64,000 bases of DNA from contig NZ_FMDM01000009.1 in the NCBI RefSeq assembly GCF_900090105.1, positions 186,001 through 250,000 of the forward strand, given 5' to 3'. Position numbers and translations under genes: made by a program. Shown here one piece after another: positions 1 to 8,036 of this stretch (positions within the stretch are counted from its first letter, which is position 1; every line of letters begins with the position of its first letter). Under the pieces are notes generated by a model, which did not search any database, was not told where the DNA came from, and saw only the letters and a program-made list of their open reading frames with translations. Origin of the DNA: Micromonospora humi. Lineage in GTDB: Bacteria > Actinomycetota > Actinomycetes > Mycobacteriales > Micromonosporaceae.

Positions 1-1
1 C

Positions 2-58
2 GACGTCACGCCGCAGCCGCACAACGGGTGCCGTCCGCCGAAGCGTCGCCGGGTCTGA
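2..58 (+). CDS. rpsK: 30S ribosomal protein S11, C-terminal end (partial)
   Basis: Only the last 18 codons are present, running off the left edge. They read DVTPQPHNGCRPPKRRRV and then TGA, which is the highly conserved C-terminus of uS11. The gene lies 14 bp upstream of rpsD, the usual rpsM-rpsK-rpsD-rpoA-rplQ order. uS11 sits on the 30S platform near the 3' end of 16S rRNA. Confidence 0.93.
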   Translation, partial: DVTPQPHNGCRPPKRRRV

Positions 59-72
59 GAGGTTAGAGAGAG

Positions 73-699
73 ATGGCTCGTTACACCGGTGCTGACTGCC
101 GCCGTTGCCGGCGGGAGAAGATGAAGCTGTTCCTCAAGGGCAGCAAGTGCGATGGCCCGAAGTGCCCGTTCGAGTCCCGGCCGTTCCCGCCCGGGCAGCA
201 CGGCCGCGGCCGCACGAAGGAGACGGAGTACCTGCTCCAGCTCCGTGAGAAGCAGAAGGCCCGCCGTGTCTACGGCGTGCTGGAGAAGCAGTTCCGCGGC
301 TACTACGAAGAGGCCGTGGGCAAGAAGGCCAAGACGGGTGAGGTTCTGCTGCAGATCCTCGAGTCGCGGCTGGACAACGTGGTCTACCGGGCCGGCTACG
401 CCAAGTCCCGGGACATGGCCCGTCAGCTGGTCAAGCACGGTCACTTCACGGTGAACGGCAAGAAGGTCGACATCCCGTCGTACCGCGTCAAGGAGCACGA
501 CATCGTCGAGGTCCGGGGCAAGAGCAAGGAGCTCACCCCGTTCATCGTCGCGCAGGCCGAGGCCGGCTCCAAGACCGTTCCGGCGTGGCTCGAGGCCATC
601 CCCAGCCAGATGAAGGTCCTCGTGCACTCGCTCCCGGCCCGCCAGGTGATCGACACCCAGGTCCAGGAGCAGCTGATCGTCGAGCTCTACTCCAAGTAA
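73..699 (+). CDS. rpsD: 30S ribosomal protein S4
   Basis: This is uS4, 208 residues, a primary 16S rRNA-binding protein that starts assembly of the 30S body. The N-terminus carries four cysteines (C9, C12, C26, C31) in the arrangement of the zinc-binding C+ form of S4. The SRLDNVVYR stretch and the S4 RNA-binding domain (about residues 95-155, with RQLVKHGHFTVNG) are intact. The ATG follows an AGAGAGAG purine stretch. It is co-directional with the rpsK end and rpoA, and a GC hairpin separates it from rpoA. Confidence 0.98.
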   Translation: MARYTGADCRRCRREKMKLFLKGSKCDGPKCPFESRPFPPGQHGRGRTKETEYLLQLREKQKARRVYGVLEKQFRGYYEEAVGKKAKTGEVLLQILESRLDNVVYRAGYAKSRDMARQLVKHGHFTVNGKKVDIPSYRVKEHDIVEVRGKSKELTPFIVAQAEAGSKTVPAWLEAIPSQMKVLVHSLPARQVIDTQVQEQLIVELYSK

Positions 700-710
700 G
701 GGCTCGTTGC

Positions 711-738
711 GGTGGCCCGTCCCCCGGGGCGGGCCACC
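711..738 (+). terminator. GC-rich intercistronic hairpin between rpsD and rpoA
   Basis: Bases 711-723 pair with 726-738 to give a 13-bp stem (one G-U pair) around a very tight turn. There is no U-tract. Because rpoA follows in the same direction, this is more likely an attenuator or mRNA-stabilising stem than a full stop. Confidence 0.45.
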
Positions 739-794
739 GGAACAGTTGTGTCGTGGGCGTCAAATAGCGGGCGCCCCGGAAGAGAAGAGAAAAG

Positions 795-1817
795 ATGCTC
801 ATCAGCCAGCGACCGTCTCTCTCCGAAGAGTCGATCAACGAGACCCGGTCCCGGTTCACCATCGAGCCGCTGGAGCCCGGCTTCGGCTACACGCTCGGCA
901 ACTCGCTGCGGCGTACGTTGCTGTCGTCCATCCCCGGTGCGGCGGTCACCTCGATCAAGATCGACGGTGTCCTGCACGAGTTCACCACGATCCCCGGGGT
1001 CAAGGAGGACGTGGTCGAGCTCGTCATGAACATCAAGGAGCTGTGCGTCAGCTCTGAGCACGACGAGCCGGTCAGCATGTACCTGCGCAAGCAGGGCCCG
1101 GGCGACGTGACCGCCGGCGACATCCAGCCCCCGGCCGGTGTCTCGGTGCACAACCCGGACCTGAAGCTCGCCACCCTCAACGGCAAGGGCCGGCTCGACA
1201 TGGAGCTGACCGTCGAGCGGGGCCGGGGCTACGTCACCGCCGCGCAGAACAAGCAGGCGGGCGCCGAGATCGGCCGGATCCCGGTCGACTCGATCTACTC
1301 GCCGGTGCTCAAGGTGACGTACCGCGTCGAGGCGACCCGCGTCGAGCAGCGGACCGACTTCGACCGGCTGATCATCGACGTCGAGACCAAGCCGTCGATG
1401 GGCCCGCGTACCGCGCTGGCCTCCGCCGGTTCGACGCTGGTGGAGCTGTTCGGCCTCGCCCGTGAGCTGGACGAGACCGCCGAGGGCATCGACATCGGGC
1501 CGTCCCCGCAGGACGCCCAGCTGGCGGCGGACCTGGCTCTGCCGATCGAGGAGCTGGACCTCACCGTCCGCTCCTACAACTGCCTCAAGCGCGAGGGCAT
1601 CAACTCCGTTGGTGAGCTGATCGGGCGTACCGAGGCCGACCTTCTCGACATCCGCAACTTCGGTCAGAAGTCGATCGACGAGGTCAAGATGAAGCTCGCC
1701 GGGATGGGCCTGGGGCTGAAGGACTCGGCTCCGAACTTCGACCCGGCGCACGTCGTGGACGCCTTCGGCGAGGCCGACTACGACACCGACGACTACCGCG
1801 AGACCGAGCAGCTCTAG
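795..1817 (+). CDS. rpoA: DNA-directed RNA polymerase alpha subunit
   Basis: The 340-residue alpha subunit forms the dimer on which core RNA polymerase assembles. The N-terminal domain (about residues 1-230) has the FTIEPLEPGFGYTLGNSLRR signature. The C-terminal domain (about 245-315) contains VRSYNCLKREGI and LLDIRNFGQKSIDEV, the helices that contact UP elements and activators. An acidic tail (DYDTDDYRETEQL) ends the protein. The start follows AGAGAAGAGAAAAG, a good ribosome site. Length and motifs are normal for Actinobacteria. Confidence 0.98.
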   Translation: MLISQRPSLSEESINETRSRFTIEPLEPGFGYTLGNSLRRTLLSSIPGAAVTSIKIDGVLHEFTTIPGVKEDVVELVMNIKELCVSSEHDEPVSMYLRKQGPGDVTAGDIQPPAGVSVHNPDLKLATLNGKGRLDMELTVERGRGYVTAAQNKQAGAEIGRIPVDSIYSPVLKVTYRVEATRVEQRTDFDRLIIDVETKPSMGPRTALASAGSTLVELFGLARELDETAEGIDIGPSPQDAQLAADLALPIEELDLTVRSYNCLKREGINSVGELIGRTEADLLDIRNFGQKSIDEVKMKLAGMGLGLKDSAPNFDPAHVVDAFGEADYDTDDYRETEQL

Positions 1818-1851
1818 TCCGCGCTGCCGCCACACCTGAGGAGCACCAAGC

Positions 1852-2412
1852 ATGCCCACGCCCACCAAGGGCCCCCGCCTCGGCGGCAGCCCCGCGCACG
1901 AGCGGCTGATGCTGGCCAACCTGGCCACCGCGCTGTTCCAGCACGGCAAGATCCAGACCACCGAGACGAAGGCCCGGCGGCTCCGCCCGCTGGCCGAGCA
2001 GCTCATCACCAAGGCCAAGCGTGGCGACCTCGCCTCGCGCCGGCGGGTGGCGGGCGTCGTCAAGGACAAGGACGTGGTCTACTCCCTGTTCGACCAGATC
2101 GCGCCCCGGTACGCCAACCGCAACGGTGGCTACACCCGGATCGTGAAGACCGGTCCGCGCAAGGGTGACGCCGCTCCGATGGCGATCATCGAGCTGGTGG
2201 AGGAGCTTCAGGTCGCCGAGCCGAAGGCGAACAAGAAGACCGCCGCCCGCAAGGCCGCCCAGCAGGACAAGGTCGAGGCCCTGGCCCCGGCCGAGGAGGC
2301 CCCGAAGACGAGCGCCGGTGACCAGGACGCGGAGGCTCCGGTCTCCGCCACCGGCGACACCGCCGCTGCCCGTGAGGACAGCGACGAGGCCACCGAGAAC
2401 GACAAGGCCTGA
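1852..2412 (+). CDS. rplQ: 50S ribosomal protein L17 with extended tail
   Basis: bL17 lies near the peptide exit tunnel. Residues 1-120 form the conserved domain (MPTPTKGPRLGGSPAHERLM at the start). Residues from about 121 to 186 form a Lys/Ala/Glu-rich low-complexity tail absent from E. coli L17 (about 127 residues) but common in Actinobacteria. A GAGGAGC ribosome site precedes the ATG. It is the last gene of the alpha operon before a strong hairpin. Confidence 0.97.
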   Translation: MPTPTKGPRLGGSPAHERLMLANLATALFQHGKIQTTETKARRLRPLAEQLITKAKRGDLASRRRVAGVVKDKDVVYSLFDQIAPRYANRNGGYTRIVKTGPRKGDAAPMAIIELVEELQVAEPKANKKTAARKAAQQDKVEALAPAEEAPKTSAGDQDAEAPVSATGDTAAAREDSDEATENDKA

Positions 2413-2426
2413 TCGCAGGCAGCATC

Positions 2427-2465
2427 GTCGGGCCCGGCATCCCCTCGCGGGGTGCCGGGCCCGAC
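2427..2465 (+). terminator. Long GC hairpin after rplQ
   Basis: Bases 2427-2444 and 2449-2465 pair along 17 bp with a single bulged T and a TCGC loop. There is no T-run, as is usual for high-GC terminators. truA starts only 22 bp downstream with its own GGGAGG site, so truA may be expressed by read-through. Confidence 0.7.
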
Positions 2466-2486
2466 GCCGTCAACGGGAGGTACGAG

Positions 2487-3323
2487 GTGGACGACGAGCG
2501 GACCCGGTTGCGGCTGGACGTCTCGTACGACGGCACCGACTTCTCCGGCTGGGCCCCCCAGCCCACCCGGCGCACGGTGGCCGGGGTGCTCATGGAGACG
2601 CTGGATCTCGTCCTCGGCGCGGGCACGGTCACCGGCCTGACCGTGGCCGGTCGCACCGACGCCGGGGTGCACGCCACCGGGCAGGTCTGCCACCTCGACC
2701 TGCCGACCGAGGTGTGGCGCGCGTACGAGGGGCGGCTGCTGCGCCGGCTGGCCCGGCTGCTGCCCACCGACGTCCGGGTACGCGCGATGACCGAGGTGCC
2801 GGCCGACTTCGACGCCCGGTTCTCGGCCACCTTCCGCCGCTACGAGTACCGGGTCACCGACGCACCCTGGGGCGCCGAGCCGCTGCGCCGGCGGGACACC
2901 CTGGCCTGGCCGAAGCCGCTGGACCTGGTCGCGTTGAACGAGGCCGCGGCCGGTCTGGTCGGCGAGCACGACTTCGCCGCGTACTGCCGTCGCAAGGAGA
3001 ACGCCACCACGCTGCGCGAGGTGACCCGGCTGGACTGGCGCCGCGACCCGGACGGGATCCTGGTGGCCACCGTGCGGGCCGACGCGTTCTGCCAGAACAT
3101 GGTGCGCAGCCTGGTCGGTGCCATGCTGGTCGCCGGCGACGGTCGCCGGCCGGTGACCTGGCCGGCGAGCCTGCTGACCCGTCGGGAACGGTCCAGTGAG
3201 GTGACAGTGGCCCCGGCGCACGGCCTCGCCCTGGTCGAGGTCGGCTACCCGGTCGACCCGGCCGACTACGCCCGCCGCGCCGACCTCACCCGCCGGCTGC
3301 GGGTGCCGGTCGTCGAGGGCTGA
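2487..3323 (+). CDS. truA: tRNA pseudouridine(38-40) synthase TruA
   Basis: TruA isomerises uridines 38, 39 and 40 in tRNA anticodon arms. The 278-residue protein has the catalytic-aspartate motif AGRTDAGVHATGQV (near residue 57) and the N-terminal RLDVSYDGTDFSGW. FCQNMVRSLVG near residue 203 is the conserved C-terminal motif. The GTG at 2487 follows GGGAGG with a 6-nt spacer and fixes the start. Position after rplQ is typical of many bacteria. Confidence 0.96.
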   Translation: MDDERTRLRLDVSYDGTDFSGWAPQPTRRTVAGVLMETLDLVLGAGTVTGLTVAGRTDAGVHATGQVCHLDLPTEVWRAYEGRLLRRLARLLPTDVRVRAMTEVPADFDARFSATFRRYEYRVTDAPWGAEPLRRRDTLAWPKPLDLVALNEAAAGLVGEHDFAAYCRRKENATTLREVTRLDWRRDPDGILVATVRADAFCQNMVRSLVGAMLVAGDGRRPVTWPASLLTRRERSSEVTVAPAHGLALVEVGYPVDPADYARRADLTRRLRVPVVEG

Positions 3324-3332
3324 GCGCGCCGT

Positions 3333-3393
3333 ACCCGGGCACGGCGACGGCCCGCCACCCTGCCGCGGTGACGGGCCGTCGCCGTGCCCGGGT
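3333..3393. terminator. Bidirectional terminator between truA and the convergent membrane-protein gene
   Basis: Bases 3333-3354 and 3372-3393 form a perfect 22-bp inverted repeat with a 17-nt loop. It begins 9 bp after the truA stop, and its right arm ends on the stop codon of the leftward gene, so it can terminate both transcripts. Confidence 0.8.
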
Positions 3394-4541
3394 CAGTCGT
3401 CGGTGCTCTGCTGGCCGGCGCTGTCGTCGCTCGGGCCGCCGCTGGGTTGTCCGGCCGTCCCGGAGGATGCGCGACGGTCCAGCACGCCCCGGTTCAGGTG
3501 CAGCTCGACCAGGTCGTACATGATCTCGCGGGCGCGTGCGTCGTCGGTCGGGATCCGCTCCCCGTCGGCGCGCGTGACCAGGCAGAAGGCGATGTAGTGC
3601 CCGCGTACCTGCCAGCCGACCCGGGCGGCGGCCTTCTCCACCACCTCGGTGTCGTCGTCGCCCGCGGCCAGGCCCCGGAACCGTCCCTGCTGGTCGTCCA
3701 ACAGCGGTCGGATCCGGTCGCGTACCCGTTGGGCGCTGGCCAGGTCGGTGAGGTTGAACAGACCGGCGGTGAGCAGGTGGTCGCCGTCGGGGGAGCGGAG
3801 CGTGCCCCGGACGACCTGGTTGCACCCGAGCCGGACCAGCAGGTCGGCGATCTCCCCGGTGGCCGCGACCGCGCAGTTCGCACTCGCCTGGGTCTTCAGC
3901 ACCCGGTAGGCGGGTTTGCCGTCGGTGACCACCAGCTGCTTGCCGGGGAAGAGTTCCTTGACGGTGAGGGACGTCTGGTCGGTGTCCCGGGAGTCCAGGT
4001 CGGACCGGCCCGGCGGGTCCGTCTCCGCCGCCGTGGGCTGCGCGGTGGGCTGGCTCGCCGGGGGCGTGGCGGCCCGCTCGTCGAGCAGCGCCGCGACGGC
4101 CAGGCCGGTGAGGGAGAGCAGGAGCAGTACGGCCGCGCCGCCGATCAGCGTCTGCCAGACCCGGCCGCCGCGACGGTCGGCGCGCCGGCTGCGGGGCAGT
4201 TCGGACACGTCGGTGGCGCGGAACGTCGGGCTGGCCGGTATCGGCACGGTGGGCCGCGTCGACGCGGCGGGCACGGGTTGCGGCATGGGCGGCAGCGGCT
4301 GCGGCACCGGCGAGGGTTCCCCGGGCGGCGCGGGTGGGCCCGGCGTCGGCGCGGGAGCGGGCGGCGCGGGAGCAGGCGCCCGGGCGTCGTCGAGGTCCGG
4401 GCGGGTGGTCCGGGCCGGCGGCAGCGACGGCGTCGGGAAACGGGAGGGCGACGGACCTGCCGGAGGCGGCGTCGTGGCCGCGGGCCCGGGCTCCGGGTAC
4501 TCCAGGAAGGCGTCCTCATCGGACTCGTACCGGTACACCAT
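3393..4541 (-). CDS. Single-pass membrane protein with proline-rich N-terminus, function unknown
   Basis: I do not recognise a named family. The 382-residue protein starts MVYRYESDEDAFLEYPEP. Residues 20-105 are a Pro/Ala-rich cytoplasmic region, residues 129-153 are a transmembrane helix, and the rest is an extracytoplasmic domain of about 225 residues with two cysteines (in SANCAV and LGCNQV) that may form a disulfide. The layout resembles actinobacterial sensor or anchoring proteins with no enzymatic motif. The ATG at 4541 is preferred because MVYRYESDED is a plausible natural N-terminus. A TTG 13 codons upstream (4580) is the alternative, and neither has a clear ribosome site. Confidence 0.75.
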   Translation of the reverse strand: MVYRYESDEDAFLEYPEPGPAATTPPPAGPSPSRFPTPSLPPARTTRPDLDDARAPAPAPPAPAPTPGPPAPPGEPSPVPQPLPPMPQPVPAASTRPTVPIPASPTFRATDVSELPRSRRADRRGGRVWQTLIGGAAVLLLLSLTGLAVAALLDERAATPPASQPTAQPTAAETDPPGRSDLDSRDTDQTSLTVKELFPGKQLVVTDGKPAYRVLKTQASANCAVAATGEIADLLVRLGCNQVVRGTLRSPDGDHLLTAGLFNLTDLASAQRVRDRIRPLLDDQQGRFRGLAAGDDDTEVVEKAAARVGWQVRGHYIAFCLVTRADGERIPTDDARAREIMYDLVELHLNRGVLDRRASSGTAGQPSGGPSDDSAGQQSTDD

Positions 4542-4666
4542 GTGGGATAGAGTAAGACCGATTGTCCCTTTCGGGGGCAATATCGGGAAATTCCGGCAGA
4601 GTGGCGTGCGCCCCCGCCCGCCGTACCGTCGCCCGGCCCGCCACCCCGCGGTGCGAGAATGCCGAC

Positions 4667-5272
4667 GTGACCGGCGACCACTACTTCACCGCTGAACCCA
4701 CGACCCCGGCCCGGCCGCGCGAGGTCGAGTTCTCCGTCGCCGGGCGCGACTACGCGCTCAGCTCGGCCGGCGGAGTGTTCTCCGCCGACCGGCTCGACCC
4801 CGGCACCGCGGTGCTGCTGCGCAAGGCCGACCTGCCGGGTGTCGACGTCGCCGGCCCGCTGCTCGACATCGGGTGCGGGTTCGGCCCGATCACCTGCGTC
4901 CTGGCCACCGTCGCGCCGGCCGCCACCGTCTGGGCGGTCGACGTCAACGAACGCGCCCGCGCCCTCACCGCCGCCAACGCCGGCCGGATCGGCGCCGCCG
5001 ACCGGGTGCGGGCCGTCGCGCCGGACGACCTGCCGGCGGACGTCACGTTCGCCCAGATCTGGTCGAACCCGCCGATCCACATCGGCAAGGCCGAACTGCA
5101 CGACCTGCTGCTGCGTTGGCTGCCCCGGCTCACCCCGGACGGCGTGGCCTGGCTCGTCGTCGCCCGCCACCTCGGCGGCGACTCGCTGCACCGCTGGCTC
5201 GTCGAGCAGGGCTGGCAGGTCGAGCGGCACGCCAGCCAGAAGGGCTACCGGGTGCTCCGCGTCACCCGGTAA
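4667..5272 (+). CDS. Class I SAM-dependent methyltransferase, RsmC/RlmG (MTS) type
   Basis: The 201-residue protein has a SAM-binding motif I (PLLDIGCGFGPITCVLA, about residues 64-80), an acidic post-I strand (VWAVDVNERA) and the NPPIH form of the NPPF/Y catalytic motif. This motif is typical of N-methyltransferases acting on guanine in rRNA (RsmC, RlmG). Length matches the single-domain actinobacterial form. The GTG at 4667 is chosen over an upstream TTG because the reading before it is not protein-like. A GAGAAT box 6 nt before the GTG suggests a leaderless message. The exact substrate is not shown by the sequence. Confidence 0.85.
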   Translation: MTGDHYFTAEPTTPARPREVEFSVAGRDYALSSAGGVFSADRLDPGTAVLLRKADLPGVDVAGPLLDIGCGFGPITCVLATVAPAATVWAVDVNERARALTAANAGRIGAADRVRAVAPDDLPADVTFAQIWSNPPIHIGKAELHDLLLRWLPRLTPDGVAWLVVARHLGGDSLHRWLVEQGWQVERHASQKGYRVLRVTR

Positions 5273-5313
5273 TCAGGTGTCGCCCGCACCGTCGGCTCGG
5301 GCAGGATGCCGGC

Positions 5314-6993
5314 GTGGGATACGTGGACGTGGCAGGGGTCGGGCACATCCTCCCGGACGGGCGGGAGCTGTTCGGCGAGGTGTCGTTCCGGGTCGGTGAG
5401 GGCGCCAAGGTGGCGCTCGTCGGCCCCAACGGCGCCGGCAAGACGACGCTGCTCCGGATGGTCGCCGGCGACCTGCCGGTGCGCACCGGCACCGTCGCCC
5501 GCTCCGGCGGGCTGGGCGTGATGCGGCAGTTCATCGGCATGATCGGCGACGAGTCGACGCTCGCCGACCTGGCCCTGTCGCTCGCCCCGCCGGCGCTGCG
5601 CGACGCCGGGCGCCGGCTCGTCGAGACCGAGGCGGCGATGCGCACGGCCGAGGTCCGCGGCAAGTACAGCTCCGCCGCCGGCAAGGCCCAGCTCGCGTAC
5701 GCCGACGCGCTGGCCGCCTGGGGCGAGTGCGGCGGGTACGACGCCGAGGTGCTCTTCGACACCGTCACCACGATCGTGCTCGACCTGCCGTGGGACAGCG
5801 CCCGGGACCGGCCGGTCCGCACCCTCTCCGGGGGCCAGCAGAAACGCTTCGCCCTGGAGCTGCTGCTGCGCGGCCCGGACGAGGTGCTGCTGCTCGACGA
5901 GCCGGACAACTTCCTCGACGTGCCGGGCAAGCGGTGGCTGGAGGCGCGGCTGCGCGAGTCCGGCAAGTCGGTGCTCTACGTCTCGCACGACCGCGAGCTG
6001 CTCGCGCAGACCGCCGACCGGGTGGTGGCCGTGGAGGGCGGCAGCGCCTGGGTGCACCCGGGTGGCTTCGCGAGCTGGCACGAGGCGCGGGTGGCCCGGC
6101 ACGCCCGCCTCGACGAACTGCGCCGACGCTGGGACGAGGAACACCAGAAGCTGCGCGAGCTGATGCTGATGTACAAGCAGAAGGCCGCGTACAACGACGG
6201 GCTGGCCTCCCGGTACCAGGCCGCGCAGACCCGGCTGCGCAAGTTCGAGGAGGCCGGGCCGCCGCCCGTACCCCCGAAGGACCAGGACATCCGGATGCGG
6301 CTGACCGGCGGGCGGACCGGCAAGCGCGCGGTGATCGCCGAGCAGCTCGAGCTGGACGGCCTGACCTACCCCTTCGACCTGGAGATCTGGTACGGCGACC
6401 GGGTCGCGGTGCTCGGCGCGAACGGGACCGGCAAGTCGCACTTCCTGCGCCTGCTGGCCCGCGGCGGCACCGACCCCGAACCGGGCAACACCCCGGTCGA
6501 CGGCGCGGCCGCGCTCACCCCGGTCGCGCACGACGGCGTGGTCCGGCTCGGCGCACGGGTCCGGCCCGGGCACTTCTCGCAGACCCACGACCGGCCGGAG
6601 CTGGTGGAGAGGACGCTCGTCGAGATCCTGTGGCGGGGCGACGAGCACCGGGCCGGGATGGACCGGCACGCGGCCATGGGCGTGCTGTCCCGCTACGAGC
6701 TGGCCGGCCAGGGCGACCAGCGGTTCGGCACGCTCTCCGGCGGCCAGCAGGCCCGTTTCCTGGTGCTGCTGCTGGAGCTGTCCGGGGCCACGCTGCTGCT
6801 GCTCGACGAGCCGACCGACAACCTCGACCTGGCCTCCGCCGAGGCGCTGGAGGCGGGCCTGGGCGCGTTCGACGGCACGGTGATCGCGGTCACCCACGAC
6901 CGCTGGTTCACCCGCACCTTCGACCGGTTCGTGCTGTTCCGCGGCGACGGGGACGTGGTGGAGACGCCGGAGCCGGTCTGGGACGTCGGATGA
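5314..6993 (+). CDS. ABC-F family ATPase (soluble, duplicated ATP-binding cassette)
   Basis: The 559-residue protein has two ATP-binding cassettes and no membrane segment. Cassette 1 has GPNGAGKTTLL, signature LSGGQQKRF and Walker B VLLLDEPDNFLD. Cassette 2 has GANGTGKSHFL, LSGGQQARF and LLLLDEPTDNLD. A charged linker of about 80 residues between them (rich in Arg, Lys and Gln) is the P-site tRNA-interaction motif of ABC-F translation factors. Such proteins act on stalled ribosomes, and some confer resistance to ribosome-targeting antibiotics. The sequence alone does not say which. The GTG at 5314 follows a CAGGAT box, so translation may be leaderless. Its stop overlaps the next gene. Confidence 0.9.
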   Translation: MGYVDVAGVGHILPDGRELFGEVSFRVGEGAKVALVGPNGAGKTTLLRMVAGDLPVRTGTVARSGGLGVMRQFIGMIGDESTLADLALSLAPPALRDAGRRLVETEAAMRTAEVRGKYSSAAGKAQLAYADALAAWGECGGYDAEVLFDTVTTIVLDLPWDSARDRPVRTLSGGQQKRFALELLLRGPDEVLLLDEPDNFLDVPGKRWLEARLRESGKSVLYVSHDRELLAQTADRVVAVEGGSAWVHPGGFASWHEARVARHARLDELRRRWDEEHQKLRELMLMYKQKAAYNDGLASRYQAAQTRLRKFEEAGPPPVPPKDQDIRMRLTGGRTGKRAVIAEQLELDGLTYPFDLEIWYGDRVAVLGANGTGKSHFLRLLARGGTDPEPGNTPVDGAAALTPVAHDGVVRLGARVRPGHFSQTHDRPELVERTLVEILWRGDEHRAGMDRHAAMGVLSRYELAGQGDQRFGTLSGGQQARFLVLLLELSGATLLLLDEPTDNLDLASAEALEAGLGAFDGTVIAVTHDRWFTRTFDRFVLFRGDGDVVETPEPVWDVG

Positions 6994-7787
6994 TCGACCA
7001 GGAGTTGGCGGACCGGCTCTGCGCGGTCGACGGCGTGGTCGGGGTGGCGCTCGGCGGCAGCCGGGCCCGCGGCGAGCACCGGCCCGACTCCGACTGGGAC
7101 CTCGGCCTCTACTACCGGGGTACGCCGGACCTGGCCGGACTGCGCGCGGTCGCCGCCTCGGTCGCCGACGGCCCGGTGGACCTCACCGCCCCCGGCGGCT
7201 GGGGCCCCTGGGTCGACGGCGGCGGCTGGCTGCGCGTCGGCGGGGCGGCGGTGGACTGGATCTACCGGGACCTGGACCGGGTGCGCCGGGTCTGGGCGGA
7301 CTGCCAGGCCGGCCGCTACACGGTGGCCGTGCAGGCCGGCCACCCGCTCGGGTTCTACTCGCACGCGTACGCCGGGGAGGTGGCGCTCGGCCGGGTCCTC
7401 GCCGACCCGACCGGCGAGCTGACCGCGTTGCGCGCCGAGACCGTCGACTACCCGCCCGCGCTCGGCGCCGCGCTGGTGGCCGGCGGCTGGGAGACCGGCC
7501 TGCTGCTCGACGGCGCGGCCAAGGGCGCGTCCGGCGGCGACGCCGGCTACGTGGCCGGCTGCCTGTTCCGGGTGGTCGGCGTGCTCGCGCAGGCGCTGCA
7601 CGGCCGGGCCGGGCGGTGGCTGGTCAACGAGAAGGGCATGCTCGCGTCGGCAGGGCGGCTGCCCGGCACGCCGCCGGACTTCGCGGAACGGGCGCAGGCG
7701 CTGCTCGGCGCGGTGGGGCGTACCCCGGAGGAACTGGGGGCGACGGTCGATGCCGCCCGGGCGCTGGCGCACGACGTGCTCGGCTGA
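6990..7787 (+). CDS. Nucleotidyltransferase-domain protein
   Basis: The 265-residue protein has a Pol-beta-type nucleotidyltransferase core. GGSRARGEHRPDSDWDLGLY (about residues 21-40) carries the GS and DxD metal-binding motif, and AAVDWIYRDLDRV supplies the likely third aspartate. Relatives include aminoglycoside-type and kanamycin-type adenylyltransferases, but substrate cannot be assigned. The ATG overlaps the ABC-F stop (ATGA), so the two are translationally coupled. Coupling with a ribosome-protection-type ATPase is suggestive of a joint drug-response role, which is inference. Confidence 0.8.
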   Translation: MIDQELADRLCAVDGVVGVALGGSRARGEHRPDSDWDLGLYYRGTPDLAGLRAVAASVADGPVDLTAPGGWGPWVDGGGWLRVGGAAVDWIYRDLDRVRRVWADCQAGRYTVAVQAGHPLGFYSHAYAGEVALGRVLADPTGELTALRAETVDYPPALGAALVAGGWETGLLLDGAAKGASGGDAGYVAGCLFRVVGVLAQALHGRAGRWLVNEKGMLASAGRLPGTPPDFAERAQALLGAVGRTPEELGATVDAARALAHDVLG

Positions 7788-7789
7788 CG

Positions 7790-7995
7790 GCCTGCCCGGT
7801 GCGGCCTGGCCTGGCCCGGCGTGGCCTGTCCCGGCGTGGCCTGGCCCGGTGCGGGCCTGGCCTGGCGCGGTGCGGCCCGGCCCGGCGCGGCCGGGCGGTG
7901 GGTTTGCGGCCGGTGGGGCCCGGCGGGCGGCGACGAACTTGATGGCGCGGATGAGTCACCCGCAGTGGTGCCGGTGCCGGTGCCGGTGCCGGCGC
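7790..7995. repeat. Low-complexity G/C tract with degenerate GGCCTGGCCCGGYG units and a GGTGCC tandem run
   Basis: From about 7800 to 7905 the sequence is built from variants of TGGCCTGGCCCGGCG repeated seven or more times. From 7968 to 7990 there are four tandem GGTGCC hexamers. No coding signal is convincing here. It fills most of the gap between the nucleotidyltransferase gene and the aldo/keto reductase promoter. Confidence 0.7.
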
Positions 7996-8023
7996 TGGCC
8001 GGGTGGGTGCGCGGCGACCGGCA

Positions 8024-8029
8024 TAGGGT
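8024..8029 (+). promoter_or_regulatory. -10 box TAGGGT of a leaderless promoter for the aldo/keto reductase
   Basis: TAGGGT lies exactly 7 nt before the GTG at 8037, which would place transcription start at or next to the first codon. There is no ribosome-binding site. Confidence 0.6.
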
Positions 8030-8036
8030 GGATTCC

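Noticed and set aside
687..2069. A 460-codon frame antisense to rpoA
   Set aside because: rpoA is certain here, and the antisense frame has no recognisable domain.
4562..4666. Upstream TTG start for the RsmC-like methyltransferase
   Set aside because: The added 35 residues are Arg/Pro-rich, lack conservation by eye, and overlap the promoter region of the divergent gene.
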